Assembly (NCBI RefSeq): GCF_037126465.1
Contig: NC_088203.1
Span: 99,944,668-100,008,667 of the forward strand
Origin: Ornithodoros turicata
Taxonomy: Eukaryota; Arthropoda; Arachnida; Ixodida; Argasidae
Direction of reading: 5' to 3'
DNA length: 64,000 nt
Shown here piece by piece: positions 33,150-43,514 of the stretch. Position 1 is the stretch's first letter. Each line of letters begins with the position of its first letter. The position numbers and the translations under genes were made by a program. The notes under the pieces are model-generated. The model was given only the letters and a program-made list of their open reading frames with translations. It did no database searches and was not told where the DNA came from.

Positions 33150-34217
33150 TCAGTACGCCAGGCCTGGCGTGGGGAAGATGAGTTTCCCGCATAGTATGGG
33201 TCGATGATTCTGCATGATGTCCCGTATGCCAGGATGACGCACCTCAACTAGCTGTTTGACGACCATGTGCCTGTCGGTGTCGGCCGGAACTGGTAAGGAT
33301 GGGCTGCAGCTGTGGTGTGCTGAGGATGCTAGCTGGTCCTCTCGTTCGTTGCCCCTGATGCCGACATAGGACGGGATCCATTGCAGAGTAAGCTCACCTC
33401 CGGTTAGCCTATGCTGGGCACACGACCTCCTTATACAGCGGGCTAGGATGGTACCACACATAGGGTTCATCACGTTGCAGAGGGCACTTCTGGAGTCCGT
33501 AAGCAAAACGGCCTTAGTTATTCCGGTGACTTGGTCTGCAGAAGCTGCGTGTAACAAGGCCACGAGTTCGGCCGTCGTAGATGAAATAGGGTAACGAACT
33601 GATTTCCCTTGACAGGCCATGTTCATTGACGGGATGTAGTACGCACTGGTAGCGCTCTCGGAACGGTGGTCAATGGAGCCATCCGTGAACACCAGAGTAT
33701 GCGTGTGATAGACGTCGCTTATCAGGTTCTCAGCCGCCATCCTGGCCGCCAGGGGGCTGGACTCGCTCTTCTTCCGTAAACCCGGGCTGTAAAGCGCTGT
33801 TACAGGCACGGACTCATGCCATGGTGGCGTAGGTGGACTAGCTGGAAGCCAAGGAAGAGCCTCCCTGTTGGCTAGAGAGCTGGTGGCACTAGCCAGCCGT
33901 CCTAGGGATGTGTGTGTCCTTTGTTCGAGGTCTGTGAAGAGGGAATGTTTGTTGATAGATGTTGCCGCATTATCCAGAAACTGGAGTCCTTTGAGCTCAG
34001 AGTGGACACTTACAGGCTTTTCCTTAGCGTCCAGGTACGTTTGGGTGACGCTAGAAATCGTAGGGAGACCAAGCGCAGTTCGTATTCCGTCGCGATGAAG
34101 GTGCTCAAGGGCCTGCCACGGTGTAGGCGCAAGGTCTAGTACGGCGCCACGTAGAGAATGCGTGACAAGATGAGGACTTTGTGAAGGGTGAGCAATGACC
34201 GCGCATTGTAGCTCCAT
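33150..34217 (-). CDS. Non-LTR retrotransposon RT-thumb/RNase H fragment (ORF 355 aa)
   Basis: This is the longest open frame in the window. Residues ~30-60 (LDLAPTPWQALEHLHRDGIR) match the end of a non-LTR reverse transcriptase. Residues ~175-300 form an RNase H domain with FTDGSIDH, SSTTAELVALLHAA, LLTDSRSAL and WIPSYVGIRGNEREDQLA. The usual H of the last motif is Y here (PSYVG). Upstream, another frame reads LLTLHKVLILSRILYVAPY, so a frameshift near 34143 separates this ORF from the rest of RT. The zinc-knuckle end is missing. It is a 5'-truncated, probably inactive copy. The retained 355-codon frame suggests it is younger than the other copies here. Confidence 0.85.
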   Translation of the reverse strand: MELQCAVIAHPSQSPHLVTHSLRGAVLDLAPTPWQALEHLHRDGIRTALGLPTISSVTQTYLDAKEKPVSVHSELKGLQFLDNAATSINKHSLFTDLEQRTHTSLGRLASATSSLANREALPWLPASPPTPPWHESVPVTALYSPGLRKKSESSPLAARMAAENLISDVYHTHTLVFTDGSIDHRSESATSAYYIPSMNMACQGKSVRYPISSTTAELVALLHAASADQVTGITKAVLLTDSRSALCNVMNPMCGTILARCIRRSCAQHRLTGGELTLQWIPSYVGIRGNEREDQLASSAHHSCSPSLPVPADTDRHMVVKQLVEVRHPGIRDIMQNHRPILCGKLIFPTPGLAY

Positions 34218-34389
34218 GATTTATCGCTGATTCTGCGAAGCAGGTTGAGCGTTTTCTTTTCTTTTCGTGACAGTTATGAATATTCTCACAAGAAAGGCGC
34301 GAGCCACGCTCTTCCCGCAAATCGGGAGTGCAAACAGCAAAAATTTGCGGAGGATCACGGGAGGTGCTGAAACCGGATCCCGGATCCCT

Positions 34390-35010
34390 GCTGCGGCAGC
34401 TGTTAGTGACGTTTGCTGAACGCATTGCCACTAAATGTCGCAACGCTTTCCGTAACGGCCTGCAAATTTCACTCGTAAAATGTTTTTGGTATGTTGGGGA
34501 AAGGTTATTAATTGCTGGAAGGGAACTCCGAAACAAGGAAGAGACGCGCACAGGACAACAACGTCTCTTCGTACGCCTTTTCCTTGTGTCGGAGCTCCTT
34601 TCCATCATGTATACAACCAGCTAACCCCCATCTCCTTCAAGAATATTAGTGCTGATCCCTTAATGCTGTACTGACCTTCGGCGTGGGGGCGAGGTCGAGG
34701 CACCTGGTCTGCATAAACAGCATTCGCGGAGAGATCAGTCGTTAGCTCACCAATTCGAACTCCGGCAAATCGGTCGGCATGAGCGAATAGGCATAGCTTT
34801 GGGACGCTGCGGGTGCCGGAACCTCGCCGGCGCTCAGCGCACGTAGACACGGCGAGCAAACGCGAAACGTGGTCAGGTGGGCGTCCTGCAGGAACACTCG
34901 AATACCTATAGTTCCCACAGGTTGACGCCCGACACGAAGTCACGGCGCGAATGGGGACTTCGAGGGACGTCGGCAGCGAGCACGTCTTTCGTGTTCTCAC
35001 TAGGGAGAGC
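34390..35010. repeat. Left copy of a large inverted duplication
   Basis: Starts GCGGCAGCTGTTAGTGACGT and runs through an internal palindrome (GGAAGGGAACTCCGA ... TCGGAGCTCCTTTCC, 34518-34608), ATAAACAGCATTCGCGGAGA, GCAAACGCGAAACGTGGTCA and GGACGTCGGCAGCGAGCACG. An inverted copy is at 37125-37700 and a third end-piece at 38484-38592. A conceptual frame with ADRFAG is shared by both copies, but I cannot name a protein. Confidence 0.7.
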
Positions 35011-35789
35011 TTGCTGCTATGCCTCTCGGTTAACGAGGCTCTATATCCCTGCTTTTCATTAGCCAAGTTTCCAAACTGCGAACTGCATATGCCGTTAGCT
35101 TGATTGCGCATATATGGTACTCTGAATATTGAACGAGACAGAAAACCACATTTGACACGCATCGCATACCGACACAGAAAGCACGAGACAATAAAATTCT
35201 AGTAATTCATAAAATATCCAATCTGTGTTCGCTCACCGATTCTGCTTGCGTCAGCTAATTGCCTTTCGTGCGAGCGAGGATAAAAATAAAGCGTAAACAA
35301 TTCAGACCTCATTTACAAAATTCTTGCTTATAAAGCTTCCCAGCCACGCTATAATTTATTCGGTTTGCAGCGGAGAAAGTGTGCGCGCAACCCGCCGCAA
35401 ACCACGCACAAAGCAAATGCAGCGATGAATAGCAACACTCTCTCCGTGGCAGGAAGCTGGGCATGATTTCTGATTAGGTAACGGCTGCAGCACTCGCTTT
35501 CCGCTGGAAGGACGCATCAATCTGTGCTCCCAAGAGAGTCGTCCGGGGTTTCTCTCTTCTCGTTTGGTTTGGAATAGCGAGTAAAATAACTAAAATAACG
35601 CAAATATGGCGCCGCACGGCGGAGCGCTCGAAGCATTTTGCGGCGCAGTCCGTGCTGTGTGTCGTCGCGCCACCATCTGTAACGTTTCGCGAAGGACAAA
35701 TGTAACGGGGAAGAAAACACTAGAAGGAAGCCCCTTAACGATCACGAACTGGTGAGCTACCACACCCATGAACTACCGCTGACATGCGG

Positions 35790-35950
35790 AGTGAGGGCTA
35801 CGCCTTCACTCCGCAATTAAAGTATCGGACAGCAGCCAATGCTACAAATGTGGCGTCGTGGCAAACATTGAGCGTGTCCTGATAGAATGTGAGCTCAACG
35901 AAACGAAGAGGCGGCTACTCCCGACCTCAGTTGAGCACTGGAAGCTGACA
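35790..35950 (+). pseudogene. Non-LTR retrotransposon C-terminal remnant
   Basis: In frame with 35858, the plus strand reads CYKCGVVANIERVLIECEL, a C-x2-C ... C zinc-knuckle-like end such as follows the RNase H domain in the retrotransposons of this window. The preceding LHSAIKVSDSS resembles the linker before that motif. Only this short end is present. Confidence 0.55.
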
Positions 35951-35959
35951 GACATTCAA

Positions 35960-37124
35960 TCTGGCTGCAATTATTGGTCCATATCAGAACGTTGTACAAC
36001 ACCGTCGAGAGCTCCTAATGCTTATGGAGTTTCCGGTGTCTACGGGTTTGACCCAGACGCTGTAGCGTCATACTCTGTACCCATTGACCATTCGGTTCTT
36101 TCCTTTTACAGTGTCAGCTAGGGCAGATCTCGTGGTCGTCCGCAGAAAAAACACGCGCGTCACGTGACCCATCATGCGAAAAGTTAACGTCGTTGTCGTC
36201 GTCTCTGGCGGCCTATCGCCTATCTGCTGCTGCCATAGATGTCGTCGACGAGGACGACGTGTCAGGCAGTAAACTCTACCGGCATCGTCCTAGCATGATG
36301 GCACACGCCATCGCCACAGGTCAGGACTCGTGTGGACGAAGACCATCTCGTCCACATTTGCCCGGTGTGTGATAGTAGCCCCAGGTCGCCTGTGATCGCC
36401 ATTGCATTATAACAACCAGAAAACATTGATTCACACACACCTGACGCTGAAAATCGTGTTACAGTTGCGTAACCGTCGTTTCGTTTTACAGAAGCGGCTG
36501 TTTCAGGAGATCGCGATATCTGTGGAACAAAAAACGACTCGCCTCTCCGCGCCAGGGAAGAGAAAAACAGAGAGTGACAGGAGCGTGCGCATGCGTGGAA
36601 AGGGCAGGAGACGCGAGGGGGCGGCAGCTGCGTGCGAGGCAGGGGGATCAAAAGGAAACACACATTAGGGAGTTTCAGCACATAGGAACCGTTCCTGGGA
36701 AACAAAACAAAGAGAAAAAGGAAACTTTCAAGTCCAAGTTCAGCAACGTAATGGCAGCCAGTTCAAAGGAATTCGGTGCATGGTGTACCATACTTTCGAA
36801 GCCGTTATCGTAAAGACCTTCCAGTCTGCTAAATTTCTCCTAATCCTTCCAATCATTCTAAACCACTCTACTGAACCGATGCCGCGATAAGTGAACAAAC
36901 GAGAGCGAGCAGTGTGACGCCACAGGGACACCGCCACCCCAAAAGCGCGTTTTTCACATCGCCTCGATTCCCTGACGTTTGTACTATTAGGATAATTAAA
37001 AGTTGAAGTTGATGAGCTCCATAAGTGTGGAAATGACGGGAAACTACATGCGGGTACCACAGAAAACACCGAAAGAACAGCAGACCGAAGAATCTAATCA
37101 GCCGCGAGTAATAGCGGCAAATTC
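35960..37124. other. Unassigned stretch between inverted copies
   Basis: Contains GTCGTCGACGAGGACGACGT-rich sequence near 36190-36260 and a 147-codon minus-strand frame (36262-36705) without any recognisable motif. Confidence 0.4.
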
Positions 37125-37700
37125 GACGTGGTGAGAACACGAAAAACGTGTCCTCTGGCGACGTCCCTCGGAGCCACCATTCGCGCCGTGACTTCGCTTC
37201 GGGGCCATGTGGGAACTAGGTATTAGACAGCTCCTACCCGACGCCGACCTGACCACGTTTCGCGTTTGCTCGACGTGCCTACGGTCCCTGGGCATTCGGC
37301 AAGGTTACGGTACTCGCAACGTGCCAAGGATATGTCTTCCCGCACGTGCCGACCGATTTGCCGGAGCTCCACTTGGTGAATAAGTGACTGATCTCTCCGC
37401 GAATGCTGTTTATGCAGACCCAGCGCTTCCATCATACCCTCATCCATAACGGAGGTCAATATGAAGGAATAAGCTTTAATAACCTTGAAGGAGAAAGAAG
37501 ATGTAGGCTAGCTGGTTGTATGGAAAGGAACTCCGAGACAAGGAAAAGACGTACGAAGAGACGTTGTTGTCCCGTGTACGTCTCTCCTTCGTTGTCTCGG
37601 AGTTCCCTTCCAGCAATTAATAACCTTTTCTGCAAACATATCACAAACATTTTACAAACAAATTTGCAGACCGTCACGCAATGTCGTGTATGCCAAAGGG
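37125..37700. repeat. Right (inverted) copy of the large duplication
   Basis: The inverse of 34445-35010: GACCACGTTTCGCGTTTGC, TCTCCGCGAATGCTGTTTAT, then the palindrome GGAAAGGAACTCCGAGACAA / TTGTCTCGGAGTTCCCTTCC (37518-37613), and AATTTGCAGACCGTCACGC. Confidence 0.7.
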
Positions 37701-38499
37701 AGTGTTGGCATTAATGGGACCTGCCTATACCTGAGGCTCCACCTACTTTTTGAGTTATCGTACCCAATCACAGGTCGAAATACAGTTGTCTATTATTACA
37801 TCCATCCAGTACGTCTATACCTCACCCTTATTTACTGGGTGCCACCATTTTGGAGAAACTCGACTGATTCGGATTCAAACGGACATCACTGATGACAGAC
37901 CAAAACGACGGATTTTGCGCCCATTTTATCAACGCCATCTGCATGAAGAGAGGCATGTTGGGAAGGCTCAGAATTGCAGAAATGGTTGCTGGCAGAAGTG
38001 ATTGGCCAGGAGAGCGCTACAACCGCTTCTTCCTAGCACACGACTGCCGGTATGAAGTTTTAAATCACGTAATGTAAGTAGTAAAAAATTAGCAAAGATG
38101 TATGTATAAATAAAACGCAATTATATAATGCAAAATCCTACGTATAAGGGTCGTCCTTCTTGCTAATTTCTTGCTATCACGGTCTTAACTAGGCCTAACG
38201 TTAGCAACGAAACATCCCATTTTCGCGTAAATGATGATGGCGGAGCGAAAGTTGAAGCTGATTTTATGCGTACATGAGGATATGTACTCGCAGTACGAAA
38301 TTAAAGTAGTCCGTGAAATTTTTTTGGTCACGAAATCTCCGCTTCGCCATTCCAAGCACCATCCTCCATCTTGGAGAAAATTTGGTGTCATGACACCTCC
38401 CATGGAAAACGGTAACAAATGAAATACGCCTAAGTTTGATTGACAGGTCGAGCCTCTTTTTTAGGCTCCTTCTAATAGCCAGATTCCCTTTGGCATACA
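37685..38499. mobile_element. Candidate element with GTGTATGCCAAAGGGA inverted ends
   Basis: GTGTATGCCAAAGGGA at 37686-37701 has its inverse at 38484-38499. Homology of the ends continues for about 50 bp (TGGC.TTA, GAGGCTC.ACCT). Inside, a 61-codon frame (37892-38077) reads MTDQNDGFCAHFINAICM and is followed by AATAAA at 38107. A second frame (38231-38422) reads KLKLILCVHEDM. I recognise neither. Confidence 0.4.
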
Positions 38500-38592
38500 C
38501 GGCACTGCCGTCACGGGAAGTGTTGCGACATCTAGCGGCAATGTCAAACGTTTCGTCAACGTCAGCAAAAGTCACTAACAGCTGCCGCTGAA
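38484..38592. repeat. Third end-piece of the 34390 repeat
   Basis: The inverse strand reads GCGGCAGCTGTTAGTGACTT and GCTAGATGTCGCAACACTTC, matching 34390-34455, with an extra 30-bp segment. Confidence 0.65.
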
Positions 38593-38599
38593 AATCGCG

Positions 38600-39974
38600 A
38601 CACCTTCCCCGTGACCGTCTGCCAGTTTCTCTTCCTTCCTATCTTTCTTTCTTTTTCTCTGGGAAACACTGAGGGCTCTAGAACAAAAGGCTATAACGCC
38701 TGACGGGGTTCTGAAGCCCAAAGCCTGCCTGAAGCCTGCCTGAAGCCTGCCTGAAGCCCCTTCCCCTCCTATTTTTTTATATAATAAACATATCCCCCCC
38801 CCCTCGTCCTTCTTCCTCCTTTTGTTAGACGTAGCACAGCAAGCAGAGGACAGCTCAATTGTTTCTAAAATGACTTGCACTGCTTGCGACACTCTTGTCT
38901 GAAATAAGCGCCCAGTGGTTTATTCCAAATCTCAAATCTCCATGTGTTACAAGATCATTTATTTCGAGTAATAAACGCGTGCAGCACATGGTTCACCTTT
39001 AAATACAATATCAGGACAACATTTTCTAGGGCAACCAAGCAAATATGGACTGCAGAAGTACTGACAGGTGATTTTAGGAAAAGCGTGTCGCGAACAGTAC
39101 ATAGCTCATTTAACTTCATTATTATATCTCACATCAATGTCTGGCGTGCAATGGAGTAGGGTACTGCTTTCCAGCGGTGAATCACTCCATGTCGTAATCA
39201 TAATTTATCTGTTGTTGTTGCTGGTATAGCTTCTTATTTTTGTTTGTTTGGTGTTTTTTTTTTTATTATTTCTCTCGCTAGGTAGTCCACACTAACCAAA
39301 CGAGCAAATCGCTAAGCGAGCATGCTCGCGCAGCGAGTTTCGAAGAGCCAAATTTATTCAAGACACACACGCGCGCGCTCGAATACGGGCATGCCGAGTT
39401 TCGACGCGTCCAACAACAAACATTGCAGACATGAACGAAAATATTTGCATAGCCACTTTAGCCGAACGGTTTCTGTGTTCACTGCTGAGATTTACAGATA
39501 GCGAATACTTGTTCCTCCTCTTATTAGTTAAAATGGTTCCTCATAAGAATGCCGCTTGCATAATTAACTGTGATATTGGTCATCATGCTAGTTAGAGAAC
39601 CTCAACGTTCATTACCTGCTCTGTGGCAAGTACGAATACGGCGCGGATATCTCATTCAAGAATATATATCAATTATAATCGTGATTGATGTTAGCAGAGA
39701 ACATGCAGACTTGACAAAACCTTTCTTCGGCTGGATGACTAGTGGCGATGTTTTTATTGAATTCTATGAGAATTCAATTGTTCTTCGGCAATAGTTCTTC
39801 GGTTTTAAAGTATTCACTCCACTCAACCACAACCTACACGTCGTCTGAACAATAACAATATCTAACAATATGCAATACCAACACGTTGCTAGAGTAACAG
39901 ACATATACAGTGATGTATTGTTTGTTTGTCTTATTTGAGCTTATTGCACTTCAAGAAAAAAGAGTGTGTGACTT
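38600..39974. other. Unassigned stretch with a short tandem repeat
   Basis: The 11-bp unit GAAGCCTGCCT occurs about four times at 38712-38758, followed by ATAATAAACATATCCCCCCC, a retrotransposon-type 3' end without the hairpin. Nothing else recognised. Confidence 0.55.
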
Positions 39975-39975
39975 C

Positions 39976-40040
39976 AAAGTGTGGTAACTTCTATAATTAC
40001 CACTTAGATCAACATAGCATCTGATAAAGGGTGTAGAAGG
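39976..40040. repeat. Small palindromic repeat, copy 2
   Basis: GTGGTAACTTCTATAATTAC followed by CACTTAGATCAACATAGCAT is the inverse of 29562-29625. Confidence 0.6.
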
Positions 40041-40134
40041 GTGGTAAAAGCAATTATCATATATCCAAATTGCTACAAAAAGGCGTACGCCCCCCTCGCT
40101 CACCGATTCAGAAGGTGTAACCCTATCATTCGCA
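40041..40134. mobile_element. Partial MITE (CTAAAAACAG subfamily) broken by the next MITE
   Basis: CAATTATCATATATCCAAAT, GGCGTACGCCCCCCTCGC and ACCCTATCATTCG match the centre and right arm of the elements at 28716 and 41669. The copy stops exactly where the next element begins. Confidence 0.7.
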
Positions 40135-40325
40135 CACTGTTAGAACAGAACTTCACGACATAGCACGCTCCTAGCCAACCATCATTCCGAATGATATCAT
40201 TCTGTGTATTGATTTGTTGAAAATGAGAGGAGGCGCCTATTTGGGACACATTACCTTGTTCCAGATAGGCGCCTCCCCCCTGTTTTGAACAAATCAAGAC
40301 ACATAATGATATTATTCGGAATTTC
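40135..40325. mobile_element. CACTG-subfamily MITE, right end lost
   Basis: Starts CACTGTTAGAACAGAACTTC, with arms ATCATTCCGAATGATATCAT / ATGATATTATTCGGAAT, and breaks off near 40325 into a short ATCATTATCTGTCTTGATTTG piece of another copy. Confidence 0.8.
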
Positions 40326-40358
40326 CTAATAATATCATTATCTGTCTTGATTTGATAT

Positions 40359-40384
40359 ATGTGTGTGTGTGTGTGTGTGTGTGT
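40359..40384. repeat. (GT)n microsatellite
   Basis: 13 GT units, followed by a TA-rich run (40385-40440). Confidence 0.95.
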
Positions 40385-40439
40385 AATATTTGTTTTTGTA
40401 TATATTATAATAATTATTATATTATATTATATTAATATA

Positions 40440-40870
40440 TGGGGGCAGGAGCATGTCCTCCTCTCCATGAATCTTTGCGTCTGATTTGGTGCGCCGTTGA
40501 ATACCCGAAACTTTGAAGCCTCAATTTCGGGAGTTTTTTTGGGCAGTTCCATTTGCAATAGCGAGCAGATTTCTTGGTGGATCGGACTAAGTTCGCTACG
40601 GGCTCTTTCTGTTGCGATACTGTGTATGGTTTTGGTTGGGTCTGTGGTTATCCGTGGGGACTGCATATTTCTGTTTTAAAAAAAGTGAGGTTCGCTTGGA
40701 AATTTTCAAAGTTCAATTGAAAAAAAATAAATTTCCCGCAATTAAAAATTGTCCAAAGCCTTCCTCAATGGTGGCAAAAGTTTCCAGAAGGTGATTGCCG
40801 AAGGTCCGACAATCCTCCGGCGAGTACGTAGCCAGTTAGAATTCTTTATCATCTTAGGTGAAATACCCTG
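40440..40870. mobile_element. One arm of a CAGGGTG-type foldback (same type as 30601)
   Basis: GGGGGCAGGAGCATGTCCTC through GCCTCAATTTCGGGAG and ACTAAGTTCGCTACGGG matches 31107-31260; the end is ATACCCTG before TA. The other arm is absent. Confidence 0.85.
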
Positions 40871-41666
40871 TATAAAGCAATTACAAGAAAGCACGTAGTT
40901 TGCACGGTTTGCACGTTTCCATATTTTGCGTAGTCTGCACGTAGGACATTTACGTTGCTATGGTGTTAGTGAAAAGTAAAGATGTGATTAAGTCAGCTTA
41001 CTTCGTGATTAGATAACTATATTAATAAAATACTCTGAACAGAAGAAAACCTGCACGGTTTTTAATTTTTCATTTTCGTTTTTTATACGTGTACGTCTAC
41101 GTGTAAATCTACTCTCAATTATTATGATTACGTCATCCGTGTGTTATCCACCGGGAGTACTGTACATGACACAAAACATTAAAATTCCTTCCACAATCCT
41201 TCATTTTGAAGGGTTTCACCCCGTGTAATGGTCACTGCTAATTCGTGTCCGCATTTTTTATCAGCACGTTGAATCTCATTACCGTAGGAGAGAGTGAATG
41301 TTTCTGGAATAAAAAGAACGGAAGCCGAATAATGCTAAGCCCCTTCAAAGGTCAATTTGGCGCTAATTAGCGCCAAGATCTTCGTGTCAATAGCTTCGGT
41401 AATTTAAGAGCTTCAGACAGGCAGGATAAGGAGTTCAGCTCAAGTTGAACGTTTCTAATTGGAAAGCTAAGGTTCATGCAGTGGCCTATATTTTTGCGTG
41501 ACTTCACAGCGAATGGCGTACAGTAAGGAACGTTAACTCTTATTCGCAATGGACATCGCACAATGCTAAACCAGGATACGTTTTATTTTTTATTCATTAT
41601 ATTCTGGATGTATCGTTCTTAGTCTGCACATGTAACTTACACATGACGATATGAAAAGGACGTGCG
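40871..41666. other. Unassigned stretch
   Basis: AT-rich; no exon or repeat copy recognised. Confidence 0.45.
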
Positions 41667-41668
41667 TA

Positions 41669-41916
41669 CACTCTAAAAACAGAACTTCACCACATAGCAC
41701 ACTGTACACTAACCGTTGCCACGAATGATAGGGTTATCGCTTCTGATTCGGAGAGAGAGGGGGACATACGCCTTTTGGGGGCAATTTGGATATATGGAAA
41801 TTGCCACAAAAAGTCGTACGCCTCCCTCTGTCTTCCAATCAAAACAGATAACCCTATCATTCGTGGCAATGGTTGGCGCACAGTGTGCTATGCGGTGAAG
41901 TTCTGTTTTTAGAGTG
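41669..41916. mobile_element. CACTCTAAAAACAG-subfamily MITE, intact
   Basis: Flanked by TA (41667-41668 and 41917-41918). Starts CACTCTAAAAACAGAACTTC and ends with the inverse; centre GGATATATGGAAATTGCC. Confidence 0.93.
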
Positions 41917-41959
41917 TATACATGCTGTTTTCACTGCTTCATATTTGGTGCCAAGATAA

Positions 41960-42115
41960 CATCCGGTTTTACAGCAAACACGCTCTGCGCCAATAACTGT
42001 GCCGATCGATACAGTTATCGCTTCTTATTTGAGGAGAATGAGCGTCGTATACCCCTTTTTGTGGCAATTCAAATTGCCACAAAAAGGCGTACTCCTCCCG
42101 TTTTCAATAAATCAT
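41960..42115. mobile_element. Degenerate partial MITE
   Basis: GTTATCGCTTCTTATTTGAG, GTGGCAATTCAAATTGCCAC and CTCCCGTTTTCAATAAATCA match internal arms of the MITE family; termini are gone. Confidence 0.6.
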
Positions 42116-42534
42116 GAAAGCGAAAGATATAATTCTGCATAGCGCCTGGTTCCGAACGCCCTTAATCGCGGAAGGACCGGAAGTCTCTGTGGCACCGGAA
42201 GTTGTGGCGGGGGCTTGTTTATGTTTACCCGAGAATGTCATGTATATTGCCGCTTATATTCGGTTGTCTCTAGATAACACTATCTCGTGTGATAATTTTT
42301 GGTTTCGTCGGCACTATAGATACTAATGATATTTAATGGTTAGTATGATACAACTAAGAAAACCCAGTAGTATTCAAGTATCAGGGCAGGACTGGTTCCT
42401 TCATTCCACAGGGCCAGTGTCGGACCCCTCACATCAGATACAAGGCCTATGAGTCGTTGCTGAGTTCCTCTTCAGCACTCGACTAATGGAAGAACTCTGA
42501 AAGGACGCCTTTCCATCTTCATCATCCCTTTCTC

Positions 42535-42662
42535 ATCCCTTCCACAAGCGCAATGGGGCAGTGCACCGGCATAACGGCGGTGAATGAGCCACCACATCAT
42601 CATCCCATTTCATCATCCATCCACCACATCATCATCCCATTTATGTGTGTGTGTGTGTGTGT
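42535..42662. repeat. GATGATG-associated repeat (inverse) plus (GT)n
   Basis: GCAATGGGGCAGTGCACCGG and GGCGGTGAATGAGCCACCAC followed by ATCATCATCCCA is the inverse of the copy at 44425. A GT run of about nine units follows at 42644. Confidence 0.55.
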
Positions 42663-43109
42663 TCATTCCACAGTTGCAACAGATGCGCGGAATTGAAAGG
42701 GGGCTACAAAAATTCAAATTGTGCGCTTCGACGAGCAGGTTTATGGTAATTTCATTCAGAATGCTTCATAATAAATCGCTACAGTGGCACGGAACCAAGA
42801 ACTAAACAAATATACAATCGTGCTGCAAAGTGAATGTAAACTATTTTCAAGCGAGTAGCCGAGATTCAGGAATGCCTGGCGATGTCCCTGTTCCTGTCGC
42901 ATTTTCGAGGATCATTTATCATCCTCCGAAATGCGAAGACACACGCTCGTTTCAAGATTTAATTTAACACGCATACCCGTAATGAGGGTTTCATTAATAA
43001 GGACCCAGAGTTAACAAATTACCACAGCTGCGAAAAGAACGGCGAAGTGAAAAACGAAGAAGAAAAGTGTGAAGGGAAAGATACACAACAAAAAAGAGCG
43101 GTGAAAACC

Positions 43110-43315
43110 GGAAACATGATGGAAATTGATGTTCTTAGGCTGGAACACAGACGCAATGACGGACACACAAAACTTCAAGTGCCTAAGAACAATGAATGAA
43201 GAAAGAAGGAAATCACTGAAAAGCTTAGCCAGCTGTAGGACTCGAACCCACATCTTCTGGATTGCCGATCCAGGGCTCTGGTATATAGGGTGTCTTTTTC
43301 AGTGACGTCCTTCTT
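43110..43315 (-). repeat. tRNA-Ala-like SINE repeat (copy 2)
   Basis: On the minus strand CTGGATCGGCAATCCAG folds as an anticodon arm (loop TCGGCAA) followed by GTGGGTTCGAGTCCTAC and AGCTGGC. The core lies between inverted AAGAAAGAAGGAAATCAC and CAGTGACGTCCTTCTTTC. The D-arm is missing, so it is not a functional tRNA. Confidence 0.7.
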
Positions 43316-43410
43316 TCTTCAAACCAGAAAACAAAGTGTGAACACGGCACTGATCTCTTGTTAAGGCAGCAGAGAGAAAAAAGAACAAAAGGACATTTGG
43401 AATAGAAATA

Positions 43411-43512
43411 TGGTATGTGCGCACGCACGTACACACACACGCATACGCACACACATAACGCACGCACACACGCACACGCACGCGCGCGCGCACGCACACG
43501 TACATACATGCA
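43411..43512. repeat. CA/GCAC-rich simple repeat
   Basis: Interspersed CACA, GCAC and GCGC units ending in ACATACATGCATACA directly at the start of the next foldback element. Confidence 0.9.
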
Positions 43513-43514
43513 TA

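Noticed and set aside
36262..36705. 147-codon minus-strand frame
   Set aside because: Compositional frame without domain or repeat membership.
43215..43280. Functional tRNA-Ala gene (minus)
   Set aside because: The anticodon and T arms are present, but the D arm and 5' acceptor are missing; the flanks are inverted repeats of a dispersed element.
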